NCBI GenBank assembly: GCA_028869185.1
Contig: JAGWTA010000007.1
Coordinates: 1 to 64,000 of the forward strand
DNA: 64,000 nt
From: Hyphomicrobiales bacterium
GTDB taxonomy: Bacteria > Pseudomonadota > Alphaproteobacteria > Rhizobiales > Beijerinckiaceae
Direction of reading: 5' to 3'
This document shows positions 40,237 through 49,147 of the stretch, piece after piece. The notes under the pieces are model-generated. The model saw nothing but the letters and a program-made list of their open reading frames with translations, was not told the DNA's origin and did no database searches. The translations under genes were made by a program, and so were the position numbers. Position 1 is the first letter of the stretch, and each line of letters starts with the position of its first letter.

Positions 40237-40869
40237 ATGACTTACGCCGTCAAGGAAATCTTCTACACATTGCAGGGCGAGGGCCGGCGCGCCGGGCGCG
40301 CGGCGGTCTTCTGCCGCTTTTCAGGCTGCAATCTGTGGTCTGGCCGCGAGGAGGATCGCGCGGGCGCAGTCTGCCGTTTCTGCGACACGGACTTTGTGGG
40401 GACGGACGGGATTGGAGGCGGCAAGTTCGAGACGGCGGCGGCGCTGGCCGAAGCCATCGCGCAGGCCTGGGCGGGAGCGGGCGGCTCGCCCTTCGTCGTC
40501 CTCACAGGCGGCGAACCGTTGCTGCAACTCGATGAACCGCTGATCGAGGCGCTGCATGCGCGCGATTTCGAGATCGCCGTGGAATCCAACGGCTCGATCG
40601 CCGCGCCGGCCGGCGTTGACTGGCTCTGCATCAGCCCCAAGGCGGGCGCGCCGCTCGTGCAGACGCGCGGCGACGAACTGAAACTGGTGTTCCCGCAGGA
40701 AGGCGCGCCGCCCGAACGCTTCGAACATCTCGATTTCAGACATTTTCTTCTGCAGCCGATGGACGGCCCCGACCGCGCGGAGAACACGGCGAAAGCCGCA
40801 GCCTATTGCCTTGCCCATCCGCAATGGCGGCTGACATTGCAGACGCACAAGATTATAGGTCTGCCATGA
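40237..40869 (+). CDS. queE: 7-carboxy-7-deazaguanine synthase
   Basis: 210-residue radical SAM enzyme converting 6-carboxytetrahydropterin to 7-carboxy-7-deazaguanine in queuosine/deazapurine synthesis. The iron-sulfur ligands are in the CX14CX2C form (CNLWSGREEDRAGAVCRFCD), the variant known from Burkholderia QueE rather than CX3CX2C. Other markers are FYTLQGEG, VLTGGEPLLQ and LQTHKIIGLP. ATG 40237 follows the argJ stop by 2 bp. Its stop overlaps the queD start (ATGA). queC is not in the window. Confidence 0.95.
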   Translation: MTYAVKEIFYTLQGEGRRAGRAAVFCRFSGCNLWSGREEDRAGAVCRFCDTDFVGTDGIGGGKFETAAALAEAIAQAWAGAGGSPFVVLTGGEPLLQLDEPLIEALHARDFEIAVESNGSIAAPAGVDWLCISPKAGAPLVQTRGDELKLVFPQEGAPPERFEHLDFRHFLLQPMDGPDRAENTAKAAAYCLAHPQWRLTLQTHKIIGLP

Positions 40870-41243
40870 CATCGAAGAGCGCCAGAAAAACCCGGATCGT
40901 GCAGGCTTTCACATTCGAGGCTGCGCACCGGCTGCCCAATGTCGGCCCCCAGCACCGCTGTTACAACATGCACGGCCATTCCTACCGCGTGGAATTGGCG
41001 ATCGTCGGCGCGGTCGATGCGCACACCGGCTTTGTGGTCGATTTCTTCGATGTGGAAGCCGCCTTCGCGCCGCTGCTGCGCCAGCTCGACCATCATTGCC
41101 TCAACGACATCGGCGGACTTGAAAACCCGACCGCAGAATTGATCGCGCAATGGATCTTCGAGCGCGTGCAGCCCGCCTTGCCGCAACTGGCGAGCGTCAA
41201 GGTTTTCGAGACGCCGTTCTGCTGGGCCGAATGCGAGGGTTGA
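40866..41243 (+). CDS. queD: 6-carboxytetrahydropterin synthase
   Basis: 125-residue QueD/PTPS-family enzyme making 6-carboxy-5,6,7,8-tetrahydropterin from dihydroneopterin triphosphate. Zinc ligands are the first His in FEAAHRLPN and both in MHGHSYRVEL; the catalytic Cys lies in HRCYNMHGHS. LDHHCLNDI and NPTAELIAQWIF are also typical. The start is fixed by the ATGA overlap with queE. Short length is normal. Confidence 0.95.
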   Translation: MTSKSARKTRIVQAFTFEAAHRLPNVGPQHRCYNMHGHSYRVELAIVGAVDAHTGFVVDFFDVEAAFAPLLRQLDHHCLNDIGGLENPTAELIAQWIFERVQPALPQLASVKVFETPFCWAECEG

Positions 41244-41246
41244 GCG

Positions 41247-41432
41247 TCACCCCGTCGCTTTCTTGCGGCCCGAGCCGCTCTTGCGGCCGCCGCCTGTCTC
41301 CTTGTTGACGGTCGCCCAGGCGCGCGCCGCCGCTTCCTTTTTGGAAACGCCGCGCTCCTCGTAGGATTGTTCGATGTGCTCGGCCATGCGCTTTTGTTTG
41401 TCGGTATAGCTGGACTTGTCGCCACGGGGCAT
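41247..41432 (-). CDS. Small basic conserved protein (plasmid-stabilisation-like)
   Basis: 61-residue protein, MPRGDKSSYTDKQKRMAEHI... ending in a Gly/Ser/Lys tail. Family members with KQKR-AEHIE and GVSKKEAAARAWATVNKET are widespread in alphaproteobacteria and often annotated as plasmid stabilisation proteins without experimental proof. AAAGGAGG lies 6 nt before ATG 41432, an unusually strong site. It is convergent with queD, 3 bp from its stop. Function is unknown. Confidence 0.82.
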   Translation of the reverse strand: MPRGDKSSYTDKQKRMAEHIEQSYEERGVSKKEAAARAWATVNKETGGGRKSGSGRKKATG

Positions 41433-41540
41433 GTCGGCCTCCTTTAAAGCAATTGCCGACTCAACGCGTGGCGCGGCGCGCTGTTCCCCTTGCAATTGGC
41501 CGCCCCCTGCGCAAACCTGCTTGCCCACCAAGGATTGCCG

Positions 41541-42107
41541 ATGCGGAAAAATCTCGTCCTTCTCGCCGCGCTTGCGCTTGCCGGATGCCAGTCGACGGCG
41601 CCCGCCCCGCAACCGACCGTCATCGCGAGCGCCTTTGATCCGGCATCCGCCGCCTACATCAAGCGCACGGGCGAGGCCACAATCGCCGGTCACGCCTTCT
41701 GGCGCGACGACAATGGCGGCGTGCATGATGCGTCGGGCGAGATCATTCGTCTTGTGCCCGCAACGCCCTATGCGCGCGAACGCTTCGCGCGGCTCTACAA
41801 GGGCGGCCGCTCGGTGCGCGTCAGCGAGATCGAGCAAATTCCAGCCGACCCCGCCTATGGCGATTACACGCGCACGACGCGCGCCGAATCGAGCGGCCGT
41901 TTCACCTTCGATCACGTTGCGCCCGGCGATTATTTCGTGACGGCGCAGGTGCGCTATCGCCCCGCCGACGAAACGATGCGCATCCAGGCCGGCGGCTATC
42001 GCTCGGTCAAGCGGCTGAACGAAGAAGGCGGGGCCATGTTCGATCAGGTGACCGTCTCGGCGCGCGACGCTGGCCCGATCAAGCTCGTGCTGACGAACGA
42101 CCGCTGA
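41541..42107 (+). CDS. Lipoprotein with carboxypeptidase-regulatory-like fold
   Basis: 188-residue lipoprotein. The lipobox is LALAGC, with C15 as lipidated residue. The mature region holds GRFTFDHVAPGDYFVTAQVR, which resembles the Cna/carboxypeptidase-regulatory type beta-sandwich, preceded by SARDD-type short repeats. AAGGA precedes ATG 41541. The stop overlaps the mutT start (TGATG), so the genes are coupled, though no functional link is evident. Confidence 0.82.
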   Translation: MRKNLVLLAALALAGCQSTAPAPQPTVIASAFDPASAAYIKRTGEATIAGHAFWRDDNGGVHDASGEIIRLVPATPYARERFARLYKGGRSVRVSEIEQIPADPAYGDYTRTTRAESSGRFTFDHVAPGDYFVTAQVRYRPADETMRIQAGGYRSVKRLNEEGGAMFDQVTVSARDAGPIKLVLTNDR

Positions 42108-42508
42108 TGCGCCTTTTGCTGGTGGTTGCCGTCGCGCTGGTCGATGCGGACAATCGCGTGCTGATCGCGCGCCGCCCCGAGGGCAAGCAGCTTGCCGGCC
42201 TCTGGGAATTCCCCGGCGGCAAGATCGACCCCGGCGAACGGCCGGAGGATGCGCTCATCCGCGAGTTGCGCGAGGAGCTTGCGATCGACGTCAAGGCGCC
42301 CTGCCTGGCGCCGCTGAGCTTCGCCAGCCACGCCTACGAGGATTTTCACCTGCTGATGCCGCTCTACATCTGCCGGCGCTGGACGGGCCTTGTGACCGCG
42401 CGCGAGGGGCAGGCGCTGAAATGGGTCCGCCCCAACGCGCTGCGCGATTATCCGATGCCGCCGGCCGACGCCCCGCTGATCCCCGCGCTGATTGACCTGC
42501 TGGTCTGA
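42107..42508 (+). CDS. mutT: 8-oxo-dGTP diphosphatase
   Basis: 133-residue Nudix hydrolase of the MutT type, which removes oxidised dGTP from the nucleotide pool. The Nudix box is complete: GGKIDPGERPEDALIRELRE followed by ELAIDV. It begins WEFPGGK and has the LMPLYICRRW strand. ATG 42107 overlaps the previous stop. In Rhizobiales, mutT follows argJ, matching this neighbourhood. Confidence 0.93.
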   Translation: MRLLLVVAVALVDADNRVLIARRPEGKQLAGLWEFPGGKIDPGERPEDALIRELREELAIDVKAPCLAPLSFASHAYEDFHLLMPLYICRRWTGLVTAREGQALKWVRPNALRDYPMPPADAPLIPALIDLLV

Positions 42509-42673
42509 AAATCTGCTCAAAATGAGCGCTTTTCGTCGCAAAACCGACGCGCTATCGTCTTGTGCGCTGCGATATACTGCCGCAGTCTGAGGCGCCCGCT
42601 GGGGAAGGCAGTTTCATTAAGCTGCTGTTCATGCGGGAGATTCATACTGAAGTTCACATAGTGACTTTCGGCC

Positions 42674-42703
42674 TTGCAAGTTTATTGCATTGCACAATAT
42701 AAG
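42674..42703 (+). promoter_or_regulatory. Candidate promoter for GNAT gene
   Basis: TTGCAA (42674-42679), an 18-bp spacer and TATAAG (42698-42703), about 60 bp upstream of the start at 42766. The surrounding 42509-42765 gap has no coding frame; CTGCG and CGCAG near 42570-42590 could form a short stem. Confidence 0.35.
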
Positions 42704-42765
42704 CAGCGAGGGAGCGTGACCAAGGCGACCGGCGGCGCGAGAGCCGTCAGAAATGGAGGCCTGTA

Positions 42766-43368
42766 ATGGACCACGCGAATATTCATGGCGGCGTCATGCG
42801 TCGCCTCTGGCCGTCGGATCTGCCGGCGTTTCGCGAACATTTGCTGCGGCTGGACCCGCAAAGCAGGAATGATCGTTTCGCCATGGCGGTGACGGACGAG
42901 TTCCTGATCAACTACGCCGACCGGTGCTTTGGCATCGACGACGTGATCTATGGCTATTTCGTCGACGGCGTGATGCGCGGCGCTGGCGAGTTGCGCGGGG
43001 TCGGCCTTGGCCTCAACTCCGGCTCGGCCGAAGCGGCATTTTCGGTGGAGCAGGACTGGCGCCGGCGCGGCGTAGGCACGGAACTGCTCGGCCGCATCGT
43101 GCAGGCCGCGCGCAATCGCGGCGCCGACACGCTGTATATGTCCTGCCTCGCCCGCAACAAGGCGATGCAGGGTCTGGCGAAAAAGTTCGAAGCCGACCTG
43201 CAGTTCGATGCCGACGATCTGACCGGCAAGCTGGTGGCGCGCACGCCCTCGGCGACCCGCTACTGGCAGGAGTGGCTGGACGACGCCTCGTCCTTCGCCA
43301 CGGCCATGGTCGATCTGCACACGCGAGTCTTCTCGCTGCGCAACCCCGCACAGCCGACGCCTCGCTGA
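42766..43368 (+). CDS. GNAT-family N-acetyltransferase
   Basis: 200-residue GNAT enzyme. The acetyl-CoA-binding motif A is FSVEQDWRRRGVGTELLGRI, preceded by MRGAGELRGVGLGL (motif D) and followed by LYMSCLARNKAMQGLAKKFE (motif B). The substrate cannot be inferred. TGGAGG lies ~7 nt before ATG 42766. A bidirectional-looking terminator follows. It sits beside mutT, a common Rhizobiales arrangement, but has its own promoter. Confidence 0.9.
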   Translation: MDHANIHGGVMRRLWPSDLPAFREHLLRLDPQSRNDRFAMAVTDEFLINYADRCFGIDDVIYGYFVDGVMRGAGELRGVGLGLNSGSAEAAFSVEQDWRRRGVGTELLGRIVQAARNRGADTLYMSCLARNKAMQGLAKKFEADLQFDADDLTGKLVARTPSATRYWQEWLDDASSFATAMVDLHTRVFSLRNPAQPTPR

Positions 43369-43386
43369 ACGCGCCGACAACAAGAC

Positions 43387-43418
43387 AAAAAAGCCGCGGA
43401 GCAATCCGCGGCTTTTTT
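43387..43418 (+). terminator. Rho-independent terminator
   Basis: A 14-bp stem AAAAAAGCCGCGGA/TCCGCGGCTTTTTT with a GCAA loop. The T-run on both strands could end transcripts from either side, including sdhB readthrough. Confidence 0.9.
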
Positions 43419-43433
43419 ATTGATGAAACCGTC

Positions 43434-43540
43434 TTTGCAAGGAGCGCGGCGACGAATCAATCCATCCCGCAGGCGCCGCCAGCAAAGGCGTGAATTTGCA
43501 GCGCCCGCCGGTTGGATTGCTTCGCTGCGCTCGCAATAAC
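43434..43540. repeat. REP-like palindromic element
   Basis: Arms TTTGCAAGGAGCGCGGCG...ATCAATCCA (43434-43464) and TGGATTGCTTCGCTGCGCTC...AATAA (43513-43540) form an imperfect inverted repeat. The core TGGATTGCTTCGCTGCGCTC is the kind of dispersed repeat seen many times in Bradyrhizobium and related genomes. It lies between the terminator and the sdhB stop. Confidence 0.65.
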
Positions 43541-43546
43541 GGCGAG

Positions 43547-44326
43547 CTAAAACTGGCGCTCGATCATCATGTTCTTGATCTGCGCAATCGCCTTGGCGGG
43601 GTTCAGACCCTTGGGGCAGGCTTTCGCGCAATTCATGATCGTGTGGCAACGATAGAGCCGGAACGGATCTTCGAGGTTGTCGAGACGCTCGCCCGTCGCC
43701 TCGTCACGCGAATCGATCAGCCAGCGATAGGCCTGCAACAGCGCCGAGGGACCGAGATAACGGTCGCCGTTCCACCAGTAGCTCGGGCAAGAGGTCGAGC
43801 AGCAGGCGCACAGGATGCACTCGTAGAGCCCGTCGAGCTTGTCGCGGTCGGCGGGCGACTGGCGCCATTCCTTTTCGGGCGCCGGCGTATCGGTTTTCAG
43901 CCACGGCTCGATCGAGGCGTGCTGCGCATAAAAATGCGTGAGATCGGGCACGAGATCCTTCACGACCGGCATGTGCGGCAGCGGATAGATTTTGATCGCG
44001 CCTTTGATTTCGTCCATGCCGCGCGTGCAGGCGAGCGTGTTCACGCCGTCGATATTCATCGCGCAGGAGCCGCAGATGCCTTCGCGGCACGAACGGCGGA
44101 AGGTCAGCGAGGGATCGACCTTGTTCTTGATCCAGATGATGCCGTCGAGCACCATCGGCCCGCAATCGTCGCGGTCGACATAGTAAGTGTCGATGCGCGG
44201 GTTTGCGCCGTCGTCCGGGTTCCAGCGGTAAATGCGGAACTCCGTCACGCGCGATGCGCCCTGCGGCTTCGGCCAGGTCTTGCCCGCGCCGACGACGGAA
44301 TTCTTGGGAAGAGCGAGTTCCACCAT
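43547..44326 (-). CDS. sdhB: Succinate dehydrogenase iron-sulfur subunit
   Basis: 259-residue subunit carrying electrons from FAD to quinone in complex II. [2Fe-2S] ligands lie in [12 protein letters not shown] (with a later C), [4Fe-4S] in [17 protein letters not shown] and [3Fe-4S] in [20 protein letters not shown]. It is the last gene of the leftward sdh operon, separated from sdhA by the I78-like gene, with a ~33 bp gap. Length normal. Confidence 0.97.
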   Translation of the reverse strand: MVELALPKNSVVGAGKTWPKPQGASRVTEFRIYRWNPDDGANPRIDTYYVDRDDCGPMVLDGIIWIKNKVDPSLTFRRSCREGICGSCAMNIDGVNTLACTRGMDEIKGAIKIYPLPHMPVVKDLVPDLTHFYAQHASIEPWLKTDTPAPEKEWRQSPADRDKLDGLYECILCACCSTSCPSYWWNGDRYLGPSALLQAYRWLIDSRDEATGERLDNLEDPFRLYRCHTIMNCAKACPKGLNPAKAIAQIKNMMIERQF

Positions 44327-44359
44327 TTCTCTTGGTCCTGCTTCTCTATTCCTTCGCCG

Positions 44360-44611
44360 CTAGTTGCAGCGCATTTGTTTCACGCGCCCGCTTTTGCGGG
44401 CGTATATCACTGTCAGCCGCTGCGGGCTGAAATCCATCGTCATCGCGCAGGCCTCGCAAACGTATCGCACGTTCTGCGTCCTGACCGCCTGCAAGGCCTT
44501 CACGGACTTGCCGACATAACCCGCCAGCCTCTCGGCATGGCACGACGACAGATCGCCTGCGGCGACCGGCGATGCGAGGAGGACAGCAACAAGCGCGATC
44601 TTCGCCCGCAT
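44360..44611 (-). CDS. Peptidase-inhibitor-I78-like exported protein within sdh operon
   Basis: 83-residue protein. A signal peptide (~1-18, ALVAVLLASPVAAG) is followed by C-rich sequence matching the I78 fold: LAGYVGKSVKALQAV for the Gly-Lys helix, and FSPQRLTVIYARKSGRVKQM with a final C. I78 proteins are small inhibitors of serine proteases. The usual W-x-G-K helix and R-x-[IV]-x-P motif are imperfect, so it may have another role. It lies 9 bp after sdhA and 33 bp before sdhB, so it is co-transcribed with them. Confidence 0.72.
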   Translation of the reverse strand: MRAKIALVAVLLASPVAAGDLSSCHAERLAGYVGKSVKALQAVRTQNVRYVCEACAMTMDFSPQRLTVIYARKSGRVKQMRCN

Positions 44612-44620
44612 CGAACCTCC

Positions 44621-46429
44621 TCAGTACACGCGCGCTTTCGGCTCGATATACGAGACCTCGTTCGTCATCGTGTATGTGTGCACCGGGCGGTAATCGATGT
44701 TCACCTTCTTGGCGCCGTCGTCGATCGTCGCCAGCGTGTGCTTCATCCAGTTGACGTCGTCGCGCTGCGAATAATCCTCGCGCGCATGCGCGCCGCGCGA
44801 CTCGGTGCGGTTGACCGCGCCGTCCATCGTCACCACCGCCTGCACGATCAGATTGTCGAATTCCAGCGTCTCGATGAGATCGGAATTCCAGATCAGCGAC
44901 CGATCCGCGACCTTGATGTCGTCTTTCGCCTTCCAGACATCGTGGATGAGCCTGGACCCTTCCGCCAGCGTCTCGCCGGTGCGGTAGACCGCGCAATTGT
45001 TCTGCATGACCTTCTGCATGTTGAGGCGCAGTTCGGCCGTCGGCGTGCCGCCGGAAGCGTTGCGGAAATGGTCGAGCCGCGACAGCGCGAGATCGGCCGA
45101 ATTTTCCGGCAGCGCGGGCTGCTTGTCGCCGGCCTTGACGATTTCGGCGGCGCGCAGTCCCGCTGCGCGGCCGAACACGACGAGGTCGATCAGCGAATTC
45201 GAGCCAAGACGATTGGCGCCATGCACGGAAACGCAGGCCGCCTCGCCGAGCGCCATCAGGCCCGGCACGACGACATCAGGATCTGAGCCGCGCTTGGTGA
45301 CGACTTCGCCGTGATAATTCGTCTGCAGGCCGCCCATGTTGTAGTGGACAGTCGGCAGCACCGGAATAGGCTCCTTCGTCACATCGACGCCGGCGAAAAT
45401 CTTCGCGCTTTCCGAAATGCCGGGCAGGCGCGCATGCAGGATCGCCGGATCGAGATGGTCGAGATGCAGGAAAATATGATCCTTGCCCTTGCCGACGCCG
45501 CGTCCCTCGCGGATTTCCATCGTCATCGCGCGCGAGACCATGTCGCGCGGCGCGAGATCCTTCACGCTCGGCGCATAGCGCTCCATGAAGCGCTCGCCGT
45601 TTGAATTGGTGAGATAACCACCCTCGCCGCGCGCGCCTTCCGTGATCAGGCAGCCCGCGCCGTAAATGCCGGTCGGATGGAATTGCACGAATTCCATATC
45701 CTGCAGCGGCAATCCGGCGCGCAGCGCCATGCCGCCGCCGTCGCCCGTGCACGTATGGGCCGATGTCGCCGAGAAATACGCGCGGCCGTAGCCGCCCGTG
45801 GCGAGGATCGTCAGTTGCGAGCGGAAGCGATGGATCGTGCCGTCGTCCATCTTCAGGCAGACGACGCCGCGGCAGCGGCCTTCGCTGTCCATGATGAGAT
45901 CGATGGCGAAATATTCGATGAAGAACTGCGTGTTGTTCCGCAGCGCCTGGCCATACAGCGTGTGCAGCATCGCATGGCCGGTGCGATCGGCGGCGGCGCA
46001 GGTGCGCTGCGCGGGCGGGCCCTTGCCGTAATCGGTTGTCATGCCGCCGAACGGGCGCTGATAGATCTTGCCGTCTTCGGTCCGCGAGAAGGGCACGCCC
46101 CAATGTTCGAGTTCGTAAACCGCGGCGGGCGCGTTGCGGCACAGATATTCAATCGCGTCCTGATCGCCGAGCCAGTCCGACCCCTTCACGGTGTCGTACA
46201 TGTGCCATTTCCAGTTGTCGGGGCCCATGTTGGCGAGCGCGGCCGCAACGCCGCCCTGCGCGGCGACGGTATGCGAGCGCGTGGGAAACACTTTCGAAAT
46301 GCACGCCGTGCGCAAACCCGCCTGCGAACAACCGACGGTGGCGCGCAAGCCTGCTCCGCCAGCGCCGACGATCACCACGTCGAACGTATGATCGGTGATC
46401 GGATAGGCCTTGCCGTTGATCGAAGCCAT
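44621..46429 (-). CDS. sdhA: Succinate dehydrogenase flavoprotein subunit
   Basis: 602-residue subunit that oxidises succinate to fumarate. The N-terminal FAD motif is [20 protein letters not shown]; the covalent-FAD His is in [11 protein letters not shown]; active-site residues lie in [20 protein letters not shown] (proton relay) and [19 protein letters not shown]. It is 9 bp after sdhD. Length normal for the family. Confidence 0.97.
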   Translation of the reverse strand: MASINGKAYPITDHTFDVVIVGAGGAGLRATVGCSQAGLRTACISKVFPTRSHTVAAQGGVAAALANMGPDNWKWHMYDTVKGSDWLGDQDAIEYLCRNAPAAVYELEHWGVPFSRTEDGKIYQRPFGGMTTDYGKGPPAQRTCAAADRTGHAMLHTLYGQALRNNTQFFIEYFAIDLIMDSEGRCRGVVCLKMDDGTIHRFRSQLTILATGGYGRAYFSATSAHTCTGDGGGMALRAGLPLQDMEFVQFHPTGIYGAGCLITEGARGEGGYLTNSNGERFMERYAPSVKDLAPRDMVSRAMTMEIREGRGVGKGKDHIFLHLDHLDPAILHARLPGISESAKIFAGVDVTKEPIPVLPTVHYNMGGLQTNYHGEVVTKRGSDPDVVVPGLMALGEAACVSVHGANRLGSNSLIDLVVFGRAAGLRAAEIVKAGDKQPALPENSADLALSRLDHFRNASGGTPTAELRLNMQKVMQNNCAVYRTGETLAEGSRLIHDVWKAKDDIKVADRSLIWNSDLIETLEFDNLIVQAVVTMDGAVNRTESRGAHAREDYSQRDDVNWMKHTLATIDDGAKKVNIDYRPVHTYTMTNEVSYIEPKARVY

Positions 46430-46438
46430 GATGAACCC

Positions 46439-46834
46439 TTAACCGAGCGAGAGACGAATGATCGCAAGGCCGGCGGCGGCCGCGATCAACCCGCAAATGA
46501 ATGTATTGGCCATGAGCAGATAGAGCTTGGTCTGCTCGCCATGCACATAGTCCTCGATGATCGTCTGCATGCCGAGCTTCATGTGATAGCAGCCGACGAG
46601 CGTGAACAGCAGCGCGACGACGCCCGGCCAGATATAGGAGCCGAAAATATCGACCACGTCCTCGTAGCTGCGCCCGACGAGCGTCATAACGAGAAAGACG
46701 AAACCGATCGTCAGCAGCGCGAGCGCAAGCGAGGTGACTCGCATCGCCCAGGCGTGATGCGTGCCGTTGCGCGCCGAGCCAAGGAACCGCACTTTCGAAA
46801 CGTCTGTGCGCATGGAGGATGAATTGTTCGCCAT
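46439..46834 (-). CDS. sdhD: Succinate dehydrogenase membrane anchor subunit
   Basis: 131-residue hydrophobic subunit with three membrane helices (~32-52, ~64-85, ~107-128). The heme/quinone region has GCYHMKLGMQTIIEDYVHGE, with the His in YHMKLG as the likely heme ligand. The Ser/Thr-rich N-terminus is polar. It ends 10 bp before sdhA and follows sdhC by 10 bp. Confidence 0.93.
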   Translation of the reverse strand: MANNSSSMRTDVSKVRFLGSARNGTHHAWAMRVTSLALALLTIGFVFLVMTLVGRSYEDVVDIFGSYIWPGVVALLFTLVGCYHMKLGMQTIIEDYVHGEQTKLYLLMANTFICGLIAAAAGLAIIRLSLG

Positions 46835-46844
46835 GATCGTCTCC

Positions 46845-47249
46845 TCAGCGCAGCGAGAAAGCCGCGAACCAGACGAGAAGCGTCAACGCAACGCCGCCGA
46901 TCGCCGTCGCCAGCGCGAGCGCCTCGCGTCCCTTTTCGTCCATGGCGGCGCCGGTGTCCCAGATCGCATGGCGCAACCCGCCGAGCAGATGCGTGAACAG
47001 CGCCCAGGTCGCTCCGAACAGGATGATGAGACCGGGGATCGACGTCAGCGTCCACGACGCCCACACGAACGCTTCTGGCCCGGCGGCAGCCGCGATGAAA
47101 TACCAGGCGAGCAGGAAGAACGCGCCATACAGGGCCGCGCCGGTGATGCGATGGACGATAGACATCGTCATCGTGAGCGTCGGACGATAAATCTGGAGAT
47201 GCGGCGAGAGTGGCCGCCTGTCTTCGAGACGTTGCTGGGTCTCGGCCAT
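46845..47249 (-). CDS. sdhC: Succinate dehydrogenase cytochrome b556 subunit
   Basis: 134-residue subunit starting with RRPLSPHLQIYRPTLTMTMS and the SIVHRITGAALY signature. Three membrane helices are visible; the axial heme His is in LFTHLLGGLRHAIWD. It is the first gene of the sdhCDAB operon. The ~170-bp upstream gap before the divergent esterase should hold the promoter; no clear operator was seen. Confidence 0.95.
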   Translation of the reverse strand: MAETQQRLEDRRPLSPHLQIYRPTLTMTMSIVHRITGAALYGAFFLLAWYFIAAAAGPEAFVWASWTLTSIPGLIILFGATWALFTHLLGGLRHAIWDTGAAMDEKGREALALATAIGGVALTLLVWFAAFSLR

Positions 47250-47417
47250 GGATCGCCCTTTCTTGCATGAAAAGATCGTTGAAAGTGACCCCTATTCCGA
47301 TTTTTTTTGCAGCGCAATGCTGAAGGGCGCCGCAATTAGGATTAGACGCAAATCCGCCGCCATCGCCATGCAGAAAAGCATGGTAAGGAGACGGACGGGG
47401 CAAGGCTGGGATTCATC

Positions 47418-48329
47418 ATGACGTTTCGTTTGTCGGCATTGGCCTGTGCGGCTGTTTTGGTCGCCAGCGCAGCCCCGCAGGCCCAGGCGGCTTCGGGCCA
47501 GATTCACCTGCAGTCGGGCGGTGTGCGGCGGAGCGCCTTCATCGTCGAGCGCGACCGGCTGAAACAGGCCCCGCGCATGACGATCGTGGTGCTGCACGGC
47601 CAGAACGGCCGCGGCCTGCGCGCCCGCAAACGCCTGGCGCTCGAGGACAAGCTGCGCAGCCGCGGCACCGTTCTCGTCTATCCCGATGCGCTCGGTGGGC
47701 AATGGGGCCTTGAAGGCGCCGCCGCCGAACGCGATCGCAAATTCATCGCCGATCTGATCGGCCGGCTCGAGGCCGACCATATTACTGATCGCAAGCGGGT
47801 GTTTTTGCTCGGCGTTTCGACCGGTGGCGCGCTGGCGGCCAACATAGCCTGCGCCCAGACCCACACCTTTGCTGGCGCGGCCGTGGTGATCGGCGCTGCG
47901 ACGAAATCCGTCGCCGCCGCCTGCAAGCCGAGCAAGCCATTGCCATTCCTCATGATTTCTGCGGTCTCCGACCCGCTCGTGCCCTATGCCGGCGGGCGCG
48001 CGGCCCTGGCGGACTACAAGGGCGAACTCGCCTCGGCCGAGGCGACGCTGGCGCCGTTCCGGGCGGCGGCGGGCTGCAGCGACGTGAAAAAGACGGTCGA
48101 CCTTCCCGACAAGGACCCCCGCGACGGCTCGCGCGCCTATCGGGAGTCCTGGCAAGGGTGCAGGGCGCCGGTGGAGCTCGTGCGCATCGAGGGCGGCGGC
48201 CATTTTGTGCCGGGCGCCGCGCGCATCGATCGCGTCGGCGGCGAGCCGGGACCGGCGCCGGCCATCCACAACAACGACATCGACGCGCCGCGCATCGTGC
48301 TCGATTTCTTCCGGCATCCCGGCGGCTGA
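47418..48329 (+). CDS. Exported esterase, PHB-depolymerase/feruloyl-esterase-like
   Basis: 303-residue alpha/beta hydrolase. A signal peptide (~1-24) precedes the oxyanion strand TIVVLHGQNG, the nucleophile motif LLGVSTGGALAAN (S in GxSxG), an Asp in AVSDPLVPYAGG and the His in GGGHFVPG. The family (LpqC/PhaZ-like) cleaves esters such as polyhydroxyalkanoate or feruloyl groups; the natural substrate is unknown. It is divergent from sdhC. It ends 6 bp before the SNase-like gene, so the two form an operon with the M48 gene. Confidence 0.85.
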   Translation: MTFRLSALACAAVLVASAAPQAQAASGQIHLQSGGVRRSAFIVERDRLKQAPRMTIVVLHGQNGRGLRARKRLALEDKLRSRGTVLVYPDALGGQWGLEGAAAERDRKFIADLIGRLEADHITDRKRVFLLGVSTGGALAANIACAQTHTFAGAAVVIGAATKSVAAACKPSKPLPFLMISAVSDPLVPYAGGRAALADYKGELASAEATLAPFRAAAGCSDVKKTVDLPDKDPRDGSRAYRESWQGCRAPVELVRIEGGGHFVPGAARIDRVGGEPGPAPAIHNNDIDAPRIVLDFFRHPGG

Positions 48330-48335
48330 GCGCCG

Positions 48336-49139
48336 ATGCGGGCGACGGTTCTCGCCATTCTGATCTGCCTGCCGGGCGCGCCAGCGCGCGCGCAGGATGT
48401 GGCCTGCGATGGGGGCGAGGCCGAAACCGCCAGAATCGCCGCCATCGCCGCCGACCTGACGTTCGCCCTGGCGGACGGTCGACTGGTCTATCTCGCCGGG
48501 CTCGACCCCGCCGAGGGCGCCAAAGACGAACTTGCCGTCTTTCTCGGGCAAAATCCCGTTGCGGTGCGGCTGCTGGGGCCGCCCGGCCGCTGGGGCGCCG
48601 CGCCGGCGCGCATCGCGGCCCGTTTGGGCGACGCGAATATTCCCCTCGCCGAGACATTGCTGGCGGCCGGTTACGCCCGCTACCGGCCTGAAGCGGCCGC
48701 CCGGCCCTGCCGGGCCGCCCTGCTGGCGGCTGAAGCGGACGCCAGAGGCGCCGGCGCCGGCATATGGCGCGCCCGACCCGTATTGCAGGCGAACGATCGC
48801 GCAAGCCTTGCTGCGGCCGCGCCCGGAATGGTCGTGATCGAGGGAACGCCCGTCAGCCGCGCGGAAACGCCCGCCCGGATTTACCTCAATTTCGGGCGGG
48901 ACCGCTGGCGCGACCTCTCGCTCTCGTTTTCCAGATCAAACAAGCGCATACTGGCCGGGCTGCCCGCTGCGGGCGATCTGGTCGGCAGGCGGTTGCGCAT
49001 GCGCGGCCTGATCGACTTGCGGCAAGGGCCGCAAATGGAGATTGTCACGCCCGACCAGATCGAACTGGTCGATGCGCCGGCGCCGCAAGCAAGCGAGCTT
49101 GCCGGCGGCGGGCAAAAGGGCGGCGAGCAAAAGGATTGA
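48336..49139 (+). CDS. Exported SNase-like protein, probably catalytically degenerate
   Basis: 267-residue secreted protein with a staphylococcal-nuclease OB-fold. A signal peptide (~1-19, PGAPARA) is followed by LVYLAGLDPAEGAKDEL, the position of VRLxGIDAPE in active nucleases; the catalytic Arg is replaced by Tyr. LAETLLAAGYARYRPE and AEADARGAGAGIWRARP match the family's C-terminal helices. A second conserved domain (PGMVVIEGTPVS ... ARIYLNFG) resembles the accessory OB domain. It may bind nucleic acid or another ligand rather than cleave it. Confidence 0.75.
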   Translation: MRATVLAILICLPGAPARAQDVACDGGEAETARIAAIAADLTFALADGRLVYLAGLDPAEGAKDELAVFLGQNPVAVRLLGPPGRWGAAPARIAARLGDANIPLAETLLAAGYARYRPEAAARPCRAALLAAEADARGAGAGIWRARPVLQANDRASLAAAAPGMVVIEGTPVSRAETPARIYLNFGRDRWRDLSLSFSRSNKRILAGLPAAGDLVGRRLRMRGLIDLRQGPQMEIVTPDQIELVDAPAPQASELAGGGQKGGEQKD

Positions 49140-49147
49140 GTTCGATC

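Noticed and set aside
43490-45286. 598-codon plus-strand frame over sdhB and sdhA
   Set aside because: Antisense to two complete, motif-bearing subunits; composition is typical of a shadow frame.
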